Shown: positions 37,438 through 45,963, numbered from the stretch's first letter. The stretch is 64,000 nt of DNA from Flavobacterium daejeonense DSM 17708 (GCF_000425425.1 NZ_AUDK01000001.1:124001-188000); one strand, 5' to 3'. A program made the numbers and translations. Notes: generated from the letters alone by a model not told the origin.

Positions 37438-38478
37438 TTAAGCTTCTTTGTTTGCCAATTGCCCACAGGCAGCATCGATATCTTTCCCCCGGCTTCTGCG
37501 TACTTTTACCACAACTCCAATAGATTCCAGTCCTTTAATATAAGCATTAATTGCTTCTTCCGAAGCCTGCTGAAATTCTCCGTCGTCAATTGGATTGTAT
37601 TCAATTAAATTGACTTTACAGGGAACATATTTGCAAAAACGAACCAAAGCATCTACCGAAGCTTTGTTGTCATTTATTCCTTTCCAAACCACATATTCGT
37701 ACGAAACCTTACTTTTGGTTTTTTTATACCAATATTCTAAAGCTTCACGCAAATCAGCCAACGGAAAATTTTTAGAAAAAGGCATTATTCGGGCTCTGAT
37801 TTCGTCAATAGCCGAATGCAGAGAAACCGCCAGCTTGAATTTCACCTCATCATCAGCCATTTTTTTAATCATCTTTGGAATTCCCGAAGTTGAAACCACA
37901 ATACGTTTGGGCGACATTCCTAATCCTTCTTCCGAAGTAATCATATCAATCGCTTTCATCACATTATTGTAATTCATCAGAGGTTCGCCCATTCCCATAA
38001 AAACAATATTGGACAAAGGATGATTAAAATACAACCGACTTTCCCGGTCAATAGCCAACACCTGATCATAAATTTCGGCCGGTTCCAGGTTACGCATTCG
38101 TTTTAATCGGGCAGTGGCGCAAAAATTACAATCCAAACTGCAACCCACCTGACTCGAAACACAGGCAGTAGTTCGGGTTTCAGTAGGAATCAAAACCGAT
38201 TCCACCACCAAACCATCATGCAAACGAACTGCATTTTTTACCGTTCCGTCATCCGAACGCTGCATCGTATCTACTTTGATATGATTGATTACAAAATGTT
38301 CCTCAAGCATGTTACGGGTTGCTTTTGAGATATTGGTCATATCCTCAAAACTGTGCGCGCCCTTGCTCCACAACCATTCGTAAACCTGATTTCCGCGAAA
38401 GGCTTTATCTTTATTTGCCACAAAAAATTGACGTAAATCTTCTTTAGATAAGGCTCGTATGTCTTTTTTCTCAATCAT
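37438..38478 (-). CDS. rlmN: 23S rRNA / tRNA adenine-C2 methyltransferase RlmN
   Basis: Radical-SAM enzyme methylating A2503 of 23S rRNA and A37 of some tRNAs. The iron-sulphur cluster motif CxxxCxxC appears in VGCSLDCNFCATA. The family motifs FMGMGEPLMNYNNV, SPKRIVVSTSG and the C-terminal CGQL with the methyl-carrying Cys (DAACGQLA) are all present. 346 residues, usual length. A TAACTTTG box lies only 5 bases upstream of the ATG, so the mRNA may be leaderless. Confidence 0.97.
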   Translation of the reverse strand: MIEKKDIRALSKEDLRQFFVANKDKAFRGNQVYEWLWSKGAHSFEDMTNISKATRNMLEEHFVINHIKVDTMQRSDDGTVKNAVRLHDGLVVESVLIPTETRTTACVSSQVGCSLDCNFCATARLKRMRNLEPAEIYDQVLAIDRESRLYFNHPLSNIVFMGMGEPLMNYNNVMKAIDMITSEEGLGMSPKRIVVSTSGIPKMIKKMADDEVKFKLAVSLHSAIDEIRARIMPFSKNFPLADLREALEYWYKKTKSKVSYEYVVWKGINDNKASVDALVRFCKYVPCKVNLIEYNPIDDGEFQQASEEAINAYIKGLESIGVVVKVRRSRGKDIDAACGQLANKEA

Positions 38479-38482
38479 GGTG

Positions 38483-38490
38483 CAAAGTTA
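38483..38490 (-). promoter_or_regulatory. rlmN promoter -7 box
   Basis: TAACTTTG on the minus strand matches TAnnTTTG. Only 4 bases lie between it and the start codon at 38478; no -33 element at a normal distance was found. Confidence 0.5.
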
Positions 38491-38670
38491 GCAAGTATTT
38501 ACAAAATCGACTCTAATCTAAAGAAACTTTAAAATTGATTTTTGAGTACAAAAAAAATAAAATTCCCTCACCATAAAACCACCAATAATCGTTTAAAAAA
38601 TTGAAAAAACGTATAACTTCTGGAAATTTTTCTATAGCTTTTTTATATTAAAGAGACCTAACTAATATTT

Positions 38671-39135
38671 TTACTGTCGTGACAATATAACCCCTTTGCA
38701 GTTAAAAGGCTCGTTCAGAAACATTAAATCCTTTACCTCACTATAATCAATTTGTAATACAGAAGCTGTCAGGTTTGAAATTTTACCTTCAAATGGAGAG
38801 GAACAACTGTTACCAGTAATCGTTTTCGCTTTGCTATCTAAGAAAAAGGAACCACAACCAACATTGTTGATATTAATACAATCTGCTTGATACACAAAAT
38901 TGAAAATAACATAATTACTATTTATTTGAATATAATCTCTCTTAGATGTACAAATATTATTATGTTCAACAATACTCCCATCTGATTTGATAACACTTTT
39001 GATATACCAAATCCCAGAAAGATTATAATTATTTATCTCTAATTGTTTCTCCACTCCAGTCTCGTCCTCTGTCTTGCTACATGCAAATGAAATTAGTACC
39101 ATAACTACACTCGCAATTAATTTTATTTTTCTCAT
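38671..39135 (-). CDS. Small lipoprotein, lipocalin-like
   Basis: 154 residues with a lipoprotein signal ending VLISFAC (Cys19). The mature part begins with LSGIWYIKS, the G-x-W pattern of lipocalin-like beta-barrels, and has six Cys, several likely paired. It matches the general type of small lipocalin-like lipoproteins of Bacteroidota, but I cannot name a family with certainty. The frame opens at a TTG (39165); the ATG at 39135 gives the proper signal peptide. It lies between rlmN and the toxin-antitoxin pair, with no obvious operon partner. Confidence 0.72.
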   Translation of the reverse strand: MRKIKLIASVVMVLISFACSKTEDETGVEKQLEINNYNLSGIWYIKSVIKSDGSIVEHNNICTSKRDYIQINSNYVIFNFVYQADCININNVGCGSFFLDSKAKTITGNSCSSPFEGKISNLTASVLQIDYSEVKDLMFLNEPFNCKGVILSRQ

Positions 39136-39309
39136 ACTTTTTAGATACACGTATTTTATCAACAATAATTACAGGATTTAAATTACAAATATAACAACAT
39201 GTTTGACAAATTAATCTATTTCAAAAAAATCACATTGAACTACATTTCAAAAAAACAAAAAAATGAATTCATTGATTAATACAACAAATAAACATATTAT
39301 TAAATTTTG

Positions 39310-39317
39310 TAATTTTG
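39310..39317 (+). promoter_or_regulatory. Promoter -7 box of toxin-antitoxin operon
   Basis: TAATTTTG matches TAnnTTTG. It lies inside the upstream extension of the antitoxin frame, which shows that the real start is the ATG at 39335, 17 bases downstream. Confidence 0.6.
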
Positions 39318-39334
39318 TATCTAAATCCTTAACT

Positions 39335-39601
39335 ATGGGACTTCCAGAATTAAAACGAAAAATTCAAATGCAAATTGAAAATGCGGACGAACGTTTATTA
39401 CGTATCGTTTCATCAGTTTTTGATAATTATCTGAATGACACCACAACTGATGATTCCGTTTCAAATTCAATGAGTTTCTCTGAAAAAAAAGCAATAGAAG
39501 AAGCACTCATTCAAGTCAAGGAACATCAAACTATTCCTCATGAAATGGTAATGGAAGAAACCAAAGAAAAATATTCCAAATATTTCAAGAATGAAAATTG
39601 A
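39335..39601 (+). CDS. Putative antitoxin of a type II toxin-antitoxin pair
   Basis: An 88-residue, helical, charged protein. The N-terminal ELKRKIQMQIENADERLLRIV is the pattern of flavobacterial RelB-like or addiction-module antitoxins, and the C-terminus (ALIQVKEHQTIPHEMVMEETKEKYSKYF in pieces) would wrap the toxin. It overlaps the toxin gene by 11 bases, the usual antitoxin-first order. The frame extends upstream to 39263 but a promoter box lies in that extension, so the ATG at 39335 is used. Confidence 0.72.
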   Translation: MGLPELKRKIQMQIENADERLLRIVSSVFDNYLNDTTTDDSVSNSMSFSEKKAIEEALIQVKEHQTIPHEMVMEETKEKYSKYFKNEN

Positions 39602-39881
39602 ATGGACTTTGCTATCCAAAAATGATTATTGGAAAAACATCGAATATCTGGAAATTCATTGGACAGAAAAAGAAGTTCTAAATTTCATAAAAGAAGTAGA
39701 TTATTCTCTTAATTTATTAGCAAAAGGGAATATTATTTTCACACCATCTGATTATACCAATGTTTACAAAATGGTTATTATCAAACAAATCACCATTTAT
39801 TACACCATCAAAGACAAAACCGTTTACCTATTACGATTTTGGAACAACCATCAAGACTTAAGTAATTTTAAACTAAAATAA
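39591..39881 (+). CDS. RelE/ParE-type toxin
   Basis: A 96-residue protein with the RelE/ParE fold pattern: N-terminal helices (WKNIEYLEIHWTEKEVLNFI), then beta strands with YKMVIIKQITIYYTI and the C-terminal LLRFWNNHQD typical of this superfamily in Bacteroidota. Members cut ribosome-bound mRNA or poison gyrase; which one applies here cannot be said. It overlaps the antitoxin gene by 11 bases. Its stop codon shares one base with the ATG of the O-methyltransferase gene, so that housekeeping gene is coupled to the toxin operon. Confidence 0.78.
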   Translation: MKIEWTLLSKNDYWKNIEYLEIHWTEKEVLNFIKEVDYSLNLLAKGNIIFTPSDYTNVYKMVIIKQITIYYTIKDKTVYLLRFWNNHQDLSNFKLK

Positions 39882-40522
39882 TGCATTTTATTTCCCAAGA
39901 ATTAGAAGACTACATAGAACAACATTCTGAAAAAGAGCCCGAATTATTAGCCGCTTTAAACAAAGAAACCTATCAAAAAGTTCTTTTACCGAGAATGCTT
40001 AGCGGACATTTTCAGGGACGTGTTTTAAGTATGTTATCCAAATTAATTCGTCCGGAAAATATTTTGGAAATCGGAACTTACACTGGTTATTCTGCCTTAT
40101 GTTTATGTGAAGGAATGCGCGAAAACGGCGTTTTGCACACCATTGACATCAAAGAAGAATTGGTTGATTTTCAAAGAAAACATTTTGACAAATCACCTTG
40201 GGGAAAACAAATTGTACAGCATTTAGGCGAGGCTGTTGACATTATTCCAACGCTTGATTTAAAGTTTGATTTGGTTTTTATAGATGCCGACAAGGAAAAT
40301 TACCTAAATTATTTTGAATTAATTGTTCCGAAAATGAATAAAGGAGGTATTATTCTTTCTGACAATGTGCTTTGGAGCGGAAAAGTTTTAGAACCTTTAA
40401 ACCCAAAAGATATCAGTACCAAAGTTTTACTCGAATACAATCAGTTATTAAAAGAAGATCCAAGAGTAGAAACGGTTTTACTTCCTATTCGCGACGGATT
40501 AACCGTGAGCAGAGTACTTTAA
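39881..40522 (+). CDS. SAM-dependent O-methyltransferase, class I
   Basis: 213 residues of the caffeoyl-CoA O-methyltransferase type found widely in bacteria. The SAM-binding site ILEIGTYTGYSALCL, the acidic loop TIDIKEE, the metal-binding FDLVFIDADKENY and GGIILSDNVLWSG are intact, so it should be a Mg2+-dependent O-methyltransferase acting on an unknown hydroxylated small molecule. It is translationally coupled (TAATG) to the RelE-type toxin upstream. A terminator hairpin follows directly. Confidence 0.92.
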   Translation: MHFISQELEDYIEQHSEKEPELLAALNKETYQKVLLPRMLSGHFQGRVLSMLSKLIRPENILEIGTYTGYSALCLCEGMRENGVLHTIDIKEELVDFQRKHFDKSPWGKQIVQHLGEAVDIIPTLDLKFDLVFIDADKENYLNYFELIVPKMNKGGIILSDNVLWSGKVLEPLNPKDISTKVLLEYNQLLKEDPRVETVLLPIRDGLTVSRVL

Positions 40523-40529
40523 AAAAGCA

Positions 40530-40567
40530 AAAAACGCACATTCTGAAAATTTTGAAGTGCGTTTTTG
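40530..40567 (+). terminator. Terminator of O-methyltransferase gene
   Basis: AAAAACGCAC (40530-40539) pairs with GTGCGTTTTT (40557-40566), a 10-bp stem ending in T. It lies between this gene and the convergent PAP2 gene and may serve both. Confidence 0.8.
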
Positions 40568-40589
40568 TTTATTGTCTTTCCACAAAAAA

Positions 40590-41153
40590 TTAAAGCGGAA
40601 AATATTTTATTTGCGTAAATTGATAAATCCTGAAAACAAATAAACCGCTAAGCATCCCAAAAAGATAACCACATAAAATATCGATTGGATAATGCAATCC
40701 CAAATAAATACGACTGTAAGCAAAAATTAACGGCCATAAAAAAAGGAAAAAAACATATTTAAAGTAAGGCTTAAGCAACAAATAAATAAACATAGCTGCC
40801 GCCATACTGTTAGCCGCATGACCGGAGAAAAAACTAAAGGAAGAACGGGATTGTACAATTCTTATGACACCCTTTATATCCGGATTATTGCAAGGTCGCA
40901 ACCTTTGCACCGTGTACTTAAATAAATTAGTACATTGATCGGTAATTAGAATTAAAAGCGCAATAAACAACAAAACATATAAAGTTTGTCTCTTTCCTAT
41001 TTTTTTATAAATAATATAAAACAGTAACAAAAAAAACGGAATCCAATTGATTTGCTTCGTAATAAAAAGCCACAAACCATCATAGGAATCTGAACCTAAG
41101 CCGTTCAAATAAACAAATAACTGTGTATCTAAAGAAAGGAGTTTTTCTAACAT
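40590..41153 (-). CDS. PAP2-family membrane phosphatase
   Basis: 187-residue integral membrane phosphatase with about five helices. The PAP2 catalytic motifs are visible: KYTVQRLRPC (motif 1), SFFSGHAANS (motif 2) and SRIYLGLHYPIDILCG (motif 3). Likely substrates are phosphatidyl-glycerol phosphate, undecaprenyl diphosphate or lipid A phosphates; sequence alone does not decide. Its ATG overlaps the tatA stop by one base, so the two are co-translated, although no functional link is obvious. Confidence 0.9.
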   Translation of the reverse strand: MLEKLLSLDTQLFVYLNGLGSDSYDGLWLFITKQINWIPFFLLLFYIIYKKIGKRQTLYVLLFIALLILITDQCTNLFKYTVQRLRPCNNPDIKGVIRIVQSRSSFSFFSGHAANSMAAAMFIYLLLKPYFKYVFFLFLWPLIFAYSRIYLGLHYPIDILCGYLFGMLSGLFVFRIYQFTQIKYFPL

Positions 41154-41479
41154 TACAGACTGCGTTTTACCGGACCGGTGATATCTTCAATATCCTCTTT
41201 AACTTTATTAGCCTGAACTACGGTATCTCCTAAAAGATCTTCAGAAACTTTATTAATTTGAGAATTAATTCCGCCGGTCATTTCGGATAAGGATTTAGCA
41301 TCCAAACCGTTTTCTTCGGCTCCTTTTTGAATTTCATTCTTTATATCATTGGTCGCATTTTTTAATTGCGCCATAGCTTTACCCATAGTACGAGCCACTT
41401 CGGGTATTTTATCTGAACCAAAAAGCAACAATACCACAAACATTATAAAGACTAATTCTCCTCCTCCAATACCAAACAT
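41153..41479 (-). CDS. tatA: Twin-arginine translocase subunit TatA
   Basis: 108 residues with the classic TatA layout: a short N-terminus, one membrane helix (GGGELVFIMFVVLLLFG), the hinge FGSDKIPE, and an amphipathic helix (VARTMGKAMAQLKNATNDI) followed by a polar tail. TatA forms the pore that exports folded proteins. No tatC is next to it in this window. It is followed by PAP2 with a one-base overlap. TatA rather than TatB by length and the FG hinge. Confidence 0.92.
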   Translation of the reverse strand: MFGIGGGELVFIMFVVLLLFGSDKIPEVARTMGKAMAQLKNATNDIKNEIQKGAEENGLDAKSLSEMTGGINSQINKVSEDLLGDTVVQANKVKEDIEDITGPVKRSL

Positions 41480-41592
41480 ATGCTGTTATTTTTTTTGGCA
41501 AATATACCAAATTTAAAAAGTTCTATTTTTAATTTTTTCATAAAATAAGCCTCTTAACTAATTAACTTAAGGACTTTTTTACGAACTAATTT

Positions 41593-42345
41593 TTATCTGT
41601 ATTGTGTGATTTTTTTATACTCTTCGTTCTTTGTAATTAAAAAATCCATCAGTCTGAATTCCTCACTTGGCTGCATGAATACTCTTGATTTCGAATCATT
41701 TTCACAATAAATTAAAAACAGTTTAATTTCATCATCCTTTAAATGCAAAGTGTTTGAAAAAAACGAATAATTCACCTTATTCATCACTACTTCCGAAAAA
41801 CTGGTTTCTTTATAAAAATCGGTTTTCTGAGGATTTTTTGCCCGCAAAACCCCTAAAACATCCTTATAAATTCGCACAAAATCCATTCCGTTTTCTATAG
41901 TCCCGTTTGGCGGCATCAATCGGTTTTTAGGCGAAGATTTTTCGTCATCAAAATATTTCAAATCCACATATTTCTGAGTATTTCCCTGAATAGGATTCAG
42001 CTCTTTTTTAGCCCGAATAAGAACTTCTGCCAGCTCATTTGTAAAAACATCTAACTTGACAATTAATTTTGCCCCTATAAAATCACCTTCACTAAGCACT
42101 ATTTTTTTAGACTTAAATGCCAGACTGGAAAAAACCAATGTATCGTTGACTTTAGCCAAAACACTAAACGAACCATAAGGATCAACCACCGTTCCTACAT
42201 TAGAATTAACATTAAAGACAATCACATTTTCCACAGGCACCAAATCATTCCTAACCTGTCCTTCAATGATTTTCCGGGCGCCAATTTGACCAAAAGAAAA
42301 TTGCATTAAAAAAAGAAAAAACAAAACGGTTACTTTAGTTTTCAT
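41593..42345 (-). CDS. CarboxypepD_reg-like surface protein, paralogue 3 of 3
   Basis: A 250-residue exported protein: a Sec signal ending FSFGQ, then a carboxypeptidase-regulatory-like beta domain (about 22-105) with the recurring pattern VVDPYGSFSVLAKVNDTLVFSSLAFK, as in the N-terminal domains of SusC-type receptors. The C-terminal ~140 residues have no known family; ELAEVLIRAKKE marks the border. Third of three tandem paralogues, overlapping the middle one by 11 bases. Its C-terminal half has diverged most: the ERRLYTA/AERKYATA block of the other two is not obvious here. The function of the family is unknown. Confidence 0.8.
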   Translation of the reverse strand: MKTKVTVLFFLFLMQFSFGQIGARKIIEGQVRNDLVPVENVIVFNVNSNVGTVVDPYGSFSVLAKVNDTLVFSSLAFKSKKIVLSEGDFIGAKLIVKLDVFTNELAEVLIRAKKELNPIQGNTQKYVDLKYFDDEKSSPKNRLMPPNGTIENGMDFVRIYKDVLGVLRAKNPQKTDFYKETSFSEVVMNKVNYSFFSNTLHLKDDEIKLFLIYCENDSKSRVFMQPSEEFRLMDFLITKNEEYKKITQYR

Positions 42346-43054
42346 AAGCGGTTATTTTATTGTAATCTTTCGCCAAAGAAAGAATATAAAATTTAGATAA
42401 TGTTTTATTTTTCTCCTTAAGTGAAGTTACAAAATCATTATTTTCAATACAAAACAACTGAAAATCTCTTATATAATCTTTCCGAATTTTTAAAGTTTCG
42501 GTATAAAAATGTTCTTCAAAAAGATATTCCATCTTAGCCATCAACTGCTCTTTTTCGGAAACCGCCAATTCTTTTTTCAATCGGGCAGTTTTTCCCGACA
42601 TCCAATTCAAAGGACGATCCAGTAAACCAGACCTGGCAGTGTACAATCTTCTCTCGGCAACCGTATATTTTTTTGCAGGCTTGGAAATAATCCCCAAATT
42701 TTCGGCGGTAATTCGGGTTTCTTCCTTAACCACAACTTCTTTCAACGGAATACTTTCGGTTTGCAATTGAATTTTCAACACTGATGATTCTAAATCGGCC
42801 GAAACTATCTTTTTACGTAAAGTTACAAGATTTACCGCAGAAAAAACCAAAACATCGCCTTCTTTTAGCACAAGAACGAAGTTCCCGCTTCGGTCACTTG
42901 AAGTTGCTTTTTGAGTGTTTTCGTTCAACACATTCACTCCTTCAACAAAAGTGGAATCGACACGAATGATTCCGTGAATTTCTTTTCTGTTTTTATTTTG
43001 ACAAAATACCATCTGACAAAATAAAAAAAGGAGTAAAAAATAGCTGTTATTCAT
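42335..43054 (-). CDS. CarboxypepD_reg-like surface protein, paralogue 2 of 3
   Basis: 239 residues: signal peptide ending MVFCQ, the carboxypeptidase-regulatory-like domain (SDRSGNFVLVLKEGDVLVFSAVN, read in two parts), and a C-terminal domain sharing with paralogue 1 the block KKYTVAERRLYTARSG, LNWMSGKTARLKKE and a segment ending HFYTETLKI. The frame starts at a TTG, but the ATG at 43054 begins the signal peptide and overlaps the upstream paralogue by 8 bases. The 3' end overlaps paralogue 3 by 11 bases. Confidence 0.8.
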   Translation of the reverse strand: MNNSYFLLLFLFCQMVFCQNKNRKEIHGIIRVDSTFVEGVNVLNENTQKATSSDRSGNFVLVLKEGDVLVFSAVNLVTLRKKIVSADLESSVLKIQLQTESIPLKEVVVKEETRITAENLGIISKPAKKYTVAERRLYTARSGLLDRPLNWMSGKTARLKKELAVSEKEQLMAKMEYLFEEHFYTETLKIRKDYIRDFQLFCIENNDFVTSLKEKNKTLSKFYILSLAKDYNKITAYEN

Positions 43055-43784
43055 TTTCACAAGCAATTATCCCTTTGTATTTTTCGGCTAATTCTCCTAA
43101 CAAAAATGCAATGGTAGTCTTGTTTTTTGTATCTAATATTTTGGTAAATTGTTTATTATCCACCGCATAAAATTCGAAGCCTTTTACATATTCCAAAGGT
43201 AATTGTAAAGTTTTTACAAAATGTTCCTGATCAAACATTTTTTCCAACATGGCCATATAAGCTTCTTTCTTCTCTACTTCGATTTCCTTTTTTAGCATCG
43301 CTGTTCGTCCGGAAATAAGATTCAATATCGGATCCAGTCCCTGCGGATTCATTTTGTACGAAGCCGCCGTTGCATATTTTCGTTCGGCAGGCGTGTATTT
43401 TTTTTGATTCAAAGGAATAATTCCTAATGATTCAGCAGTAATGCTATTATAATTTCTAATCACAACTTCATTCAATTGATGCGCAACCGCAACCAAATGC
43501 ACATTTAGTATTTTGTCTTCAAAATCTTCTTGTCCCAGAACAATTTCTTTTCGTTTAAATTGTAATCCTGAAAACACCAAAGTATCGCCAACCTTAGCCT
43601 GAATAACAAAATCTCCGTTTTCATCGGTTAAAACCAGATGTTCGGTTCTCGTATCAATAACCGTGACTCCTTCTAAATTGACCACATAAGCATTCACCTT
43701 CCCTTTTACAACAAGAGCATCAGCACTTTGCCCAAAAGAAGCAACAGCAAATAACATCAAAAAAGAAAGGAATATTTTTTTCAT
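43047..43784 (-). CDS. CarboxypepD_reg-like surface protein, paralogue 1 of 3
   Basis: 245 residues: signal peptide ending ASFGQ, a carboxypeptidase-regulatory-like beta domain (TDENGDFVIQAKVGDTLVF, then GLQFKRKEIVLG), the border LNEVVIRNYN, and a C-terminal domain with KKYTPAERKYATA and LISGRTAMLKKE. First gene of a tandem set of three. The ATG at 43784 is preferred over an upstream TTG at 43799. The shared C-terminal domain suggests a small family of periplasmic or outer-membrane-associated proteins of unknown role. Confidence 0.8.
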   Translation of the reverse strand: MKKIFLSFLMLFAVASFGQSADALVVKGKVNAYVVNLEGVTVIDTRTEHLVLTDENGDFVIQAKVGDTLVFSGLQFKRKEIVLGQEDFEDKILNVHLVAVAHQLNEVVIRNYNSITAESLGIIPLNQKKYTPAERKYATAASYKMNPQGLDPILNLISGRTAMLKKEIEVEKKEAYMAMLEKMFDQEHFVKTLQLPLEYVKGFEFYAVDNKQFTKILDTKNKTTIAFLLGELAEKYKGIIACENE

Positions 43785-43890
43785 CTCACTGTATTTCAAA
43801 AGATAAAATTAGAATAGGCAACTCCCAATTAATTACTAAGAGGCTGATAAAAATTTGTTAATTAAACCTCTTCAATAAAACAGCTATTAA

Positions 43891-43898
43891 TACCTTTG
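43891..43898 (+). promoter_or_regulatory. pepE promoter -7 box
   Basis: TACCTTTG matches TAnnTTTG, 17 bases before the ATG. No -33 box at the normal distance. Confidence 0.55.
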
Positions 43899-43915
43899 CT
43901 CAAAAAATATTCAGA

Positions 43916-44620
43916 ATGAAAAACATACTTTTAGCAAGCACCTCAACCTTATACGGCAGTGGTTATCTGGAATATTTATTACCGGAATTAAAAACACACT
44001 TTGCCAACTGCAAATCGATTTTATTCATTCCTTATGCCAGACCAGGCGGAATTACGCATGAAGAATATACTCAAAAAGCCGTTTTGACTTTCGCCCAAAT
44101 TAACATTGAAGTCAAAGGAATTCATGAATTTGAAAACCCGGCATTAGCTATTCAGGAAGCAAAAGGCATTTTTACCGGTGGCGGAAACACTTTTTTATTG
44201 GTAAAAGAATTATACCATAACAAAATTATGACCACCCTAAAAGAAACTCTGGAAAAAGGAACACCTTATTTAGGAACCAGCGCCGGAAGCAATATAGCAG
44301 GTCTAAGCATGCAAACCACAAACGACATGCCTATTGTATATCCACCAAGTTTTCAAACTTTAGGACTAATTCCTTTCAACTTAAATGTACATTATTTAGA
44401 CAAAGAGGAACAATCTACACACATGGGAGAATCACGCGAAACCCGAATTAACGAGTTTCATCAATTTAATAATTTTCCGGTTTTAGGTTTAAAAGAAGGA
44501 AGTTGGCTAAAAATAAAAGAAGGCAAAATCTTTTTAAAAGGAGCTTTATCAGCCAAATTATTCCGAAAAAACCAACCTCCAATTGAGATAACACCAGAAA
44601 CCGAATTGAGTTTCCAATAA
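43916..44620 (+). CDS. pepE: Dipeptidase E (peptidase family S51)
   Basis: Cytoplasmic serine dipeptidase that cleaves Asp-Xaa dipeptides. The class-I glutamine-amidotransferase-like fold carries the nucleophile Ser122 in YLGTSAGSNIAG, plus the FTGGGNTFLLV loop before it and the NVHYLDKEEQSTHMGESRETR region typical of PepE. 234 residues, matching E. coli PepE (229). It is monocistronic: own promoter box, strong terminator right after the stop. Confidence 0.93.
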   Translation: MKNILLASTSTLYGSGYLEYLLPELKTHFANCKSILFIPYARPGGITHEEYTQKAVLTFAQINIEVKGIHEFENPALAIQEAKGIFTGGGNTFLLVKELYHNKIMTTLKETLEKGTPYLGTSAGSNIAGLSMQTTNDMPIVYPPSFQTLGLIPFNLNVHYLDKEEQSTHMGESRETRINEFHQFNNFPVLGLKEGSWLKIKEGKIFLKGALSAKLFRKNQPPIEITPETELSFQ

Positions 44621-44650
44621 AAAAGCCCCGATTTGAGTCGGGACTTTTTT
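44621..44650 (+). terminator. Terminator of pepE
   Basis: AAAAGCCCCGA (44621-44631) pairs with TCGGGACTTTT (44638-44648) with one C-A mismatch, followed by more T. The stem begins right after the stop codon. Confidence 0.85.
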
Positions 44651-44681
44651 TGAACTTAACAAAAAACCTGTTTAAAACAAA

Positions 44682-44710
44682 AAAGCCTCAAACAAAAAAT
44701 TTAAGGCTTT
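44682..44710 (-). terminator. Terminator of tRNA-Gly pair
   Basis: On the minus strand AAAGCCTTAAA and TTTGAGGCTTT pair over 11 positions with one G-T, followed by TTTTG. The hairpin begins 4 bases after the first tRNA-Gly. Confidence 0.75.
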
Positions 44711-44714
44711 ACAG

Positions 44715-44787
<73 letters not shown>

Positions 44788-44797
44788 ATTTCGGGTG

Positions 44798-44828
44798 CAA
44801 ATATAATTATTATTTGCTAACCAACAAA
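44798..44828 (-). promoter_or_regulatory. Promoter of tRNA-Gly copy 1
   Basis: On the minus strand TTTG (44828-44825), a 19-base spacer and TATATTTG (44805-44798): an exact match to the Bacteroidota consensus TTTG-N19-TAnnTTTG, ending 10 bases before the tRNA. Confidence 0.88.
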
Positions 44829-44867
44829 TTTTATTTCAATAAACCAATAACTCTTGGTTTTAACCAG

Positions 44868-44940
<73 letters not shown>

Positions 44941-44950
44941 ATTGCGGGTG

Positions 44951-44983
44951 CAAATATAAAGAATAAGTTAAGTTTAAAACAAA
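44951..44983 (-). promoter_or_regulatory. Promoter of tRNA-Gly copy 2
   Basis: On the minus strand TTTG (44983-44980), a 21-base spacer and TATATTTG (44958-44951), 10 bases before the tRNA. Confidence 0.82.
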
Positions 44984-45106
44984 TTTTTTTAGCAGATTTT
45001 TTATTTAAATCTATAATTAACTTATAACCTTTTTAAAATTAAATTGTTAGATTTTTATTTTTTTAAACAAATCTAAATCAGAAAATACTTTTTAAGCAAA
45101 ATTCAA

Positions 45107-45826
45107 TCAAATTATACTTGAAAAATATTTATAAGAGTCGGAAGGATAATAAATAAACAGACAGCTTTTATCCTTTATCGTACGGATTAACTCGTCTGTA
45201 ACAGCAAGCGGAACCGCTGGACAACCCAAACTCCTGCCTAAACGCTGATTATTTTTTATAAAAATATCCGAAACATAACTGGCACCATGAACTACAACCG
45301 CTCGATTGCGCGCATTATCATTAATTCCTTTTTCCAAACCATCTAATCGCAATGATTTCCCATGCTTACCATTATAAATTTCTCCGGTTACATAAAAACC
45401 CAAACTGCTTTTATACGATTCTGCTTTATTGGAAAAACTACTTGCAAACTCCTCACCTGTATTTTTGCCGTGCGCCACAAGTGAATGAATTAAAATACTA
45501 TCTGAATCCAAGTCAATCACCCAAAGTCTTTTAGTATTTGACGACAAACTAAAATCAATTAAGGTAACAATATTTTTAGTCACTAATCCCTGAGCTTTAA
45601 GTTTATAAAAACCTTCCAAAGCTTCTTTAAAACTTTCTAATTTAGGCAAACTAAAACCAGACGTATGCAACTTACTATAAATTTCTTCAATACCTGACCC
45701 CTCACCTTCCTTCAACACCTTTCTTTTTAAAACAATCTTTTTTTCAGCCGTCTTTGGCAAAAAAGCAGTAGCAGACATTAACAAAAAAGACAATCCCAAA
45801 AAAAACAAAACCCTCTTACAAACCAT
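45107..45826 (-). CDS. Murein L,D-transpeptidase catalytic domain family protein
   Basis: 239-residue exported protein with an N-terminal signal (FFLGLSFLLMSATAFLP). The C-terminal part has the YkuD-like Cys-peptidase features: VVHGASYVS with the catalytic His, and RSLGCPAVPL with the nucleophile Cys202. The family matches the catalytic domain of murein L,D-transpeptidases, so it may cross-link or trim peptidoglycan stem peptides in the periplasm. No peptidoglycan-binding domain is attached. It is monocistronic, between the tRNA-Gly pair and the divergent DUF5916 gene. Confidence 0.87.
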   Translation of the reverse strand: MVCKRVLFFLGLSFLLMSATAFLPKTAEKKIVLKRKVLKEGEGSGIEEIYSKLHTSGFSLPKLESFKEALEGFYKLKAQGLVTKNIVTLIDFSLSSNTKRLWVIDLDSDSILIHSLVAHGKNTGEEFASSFSNKAESYKSSLGFYVTGEIYNGKHGKSLRLDGLEKGINDNARNRAVVVHGASYVSDIFIKNNQRLGRSLGCPAVPLAVTDELIRTIKDKSCLFIYYPSDSYKYFSSII

Positions 45827-45963
45827 TGATTACTATTTATTTAGATTAATTTTATTGATGCCAAAAATATAAAAAAAGATCACAAAAAAAAATCTTAAAC
45901 CTCACTATAAGAATGTTTTAACTTTACAGTAGTTTTTTAATTACAAAAAACGATGTTAAAAAA

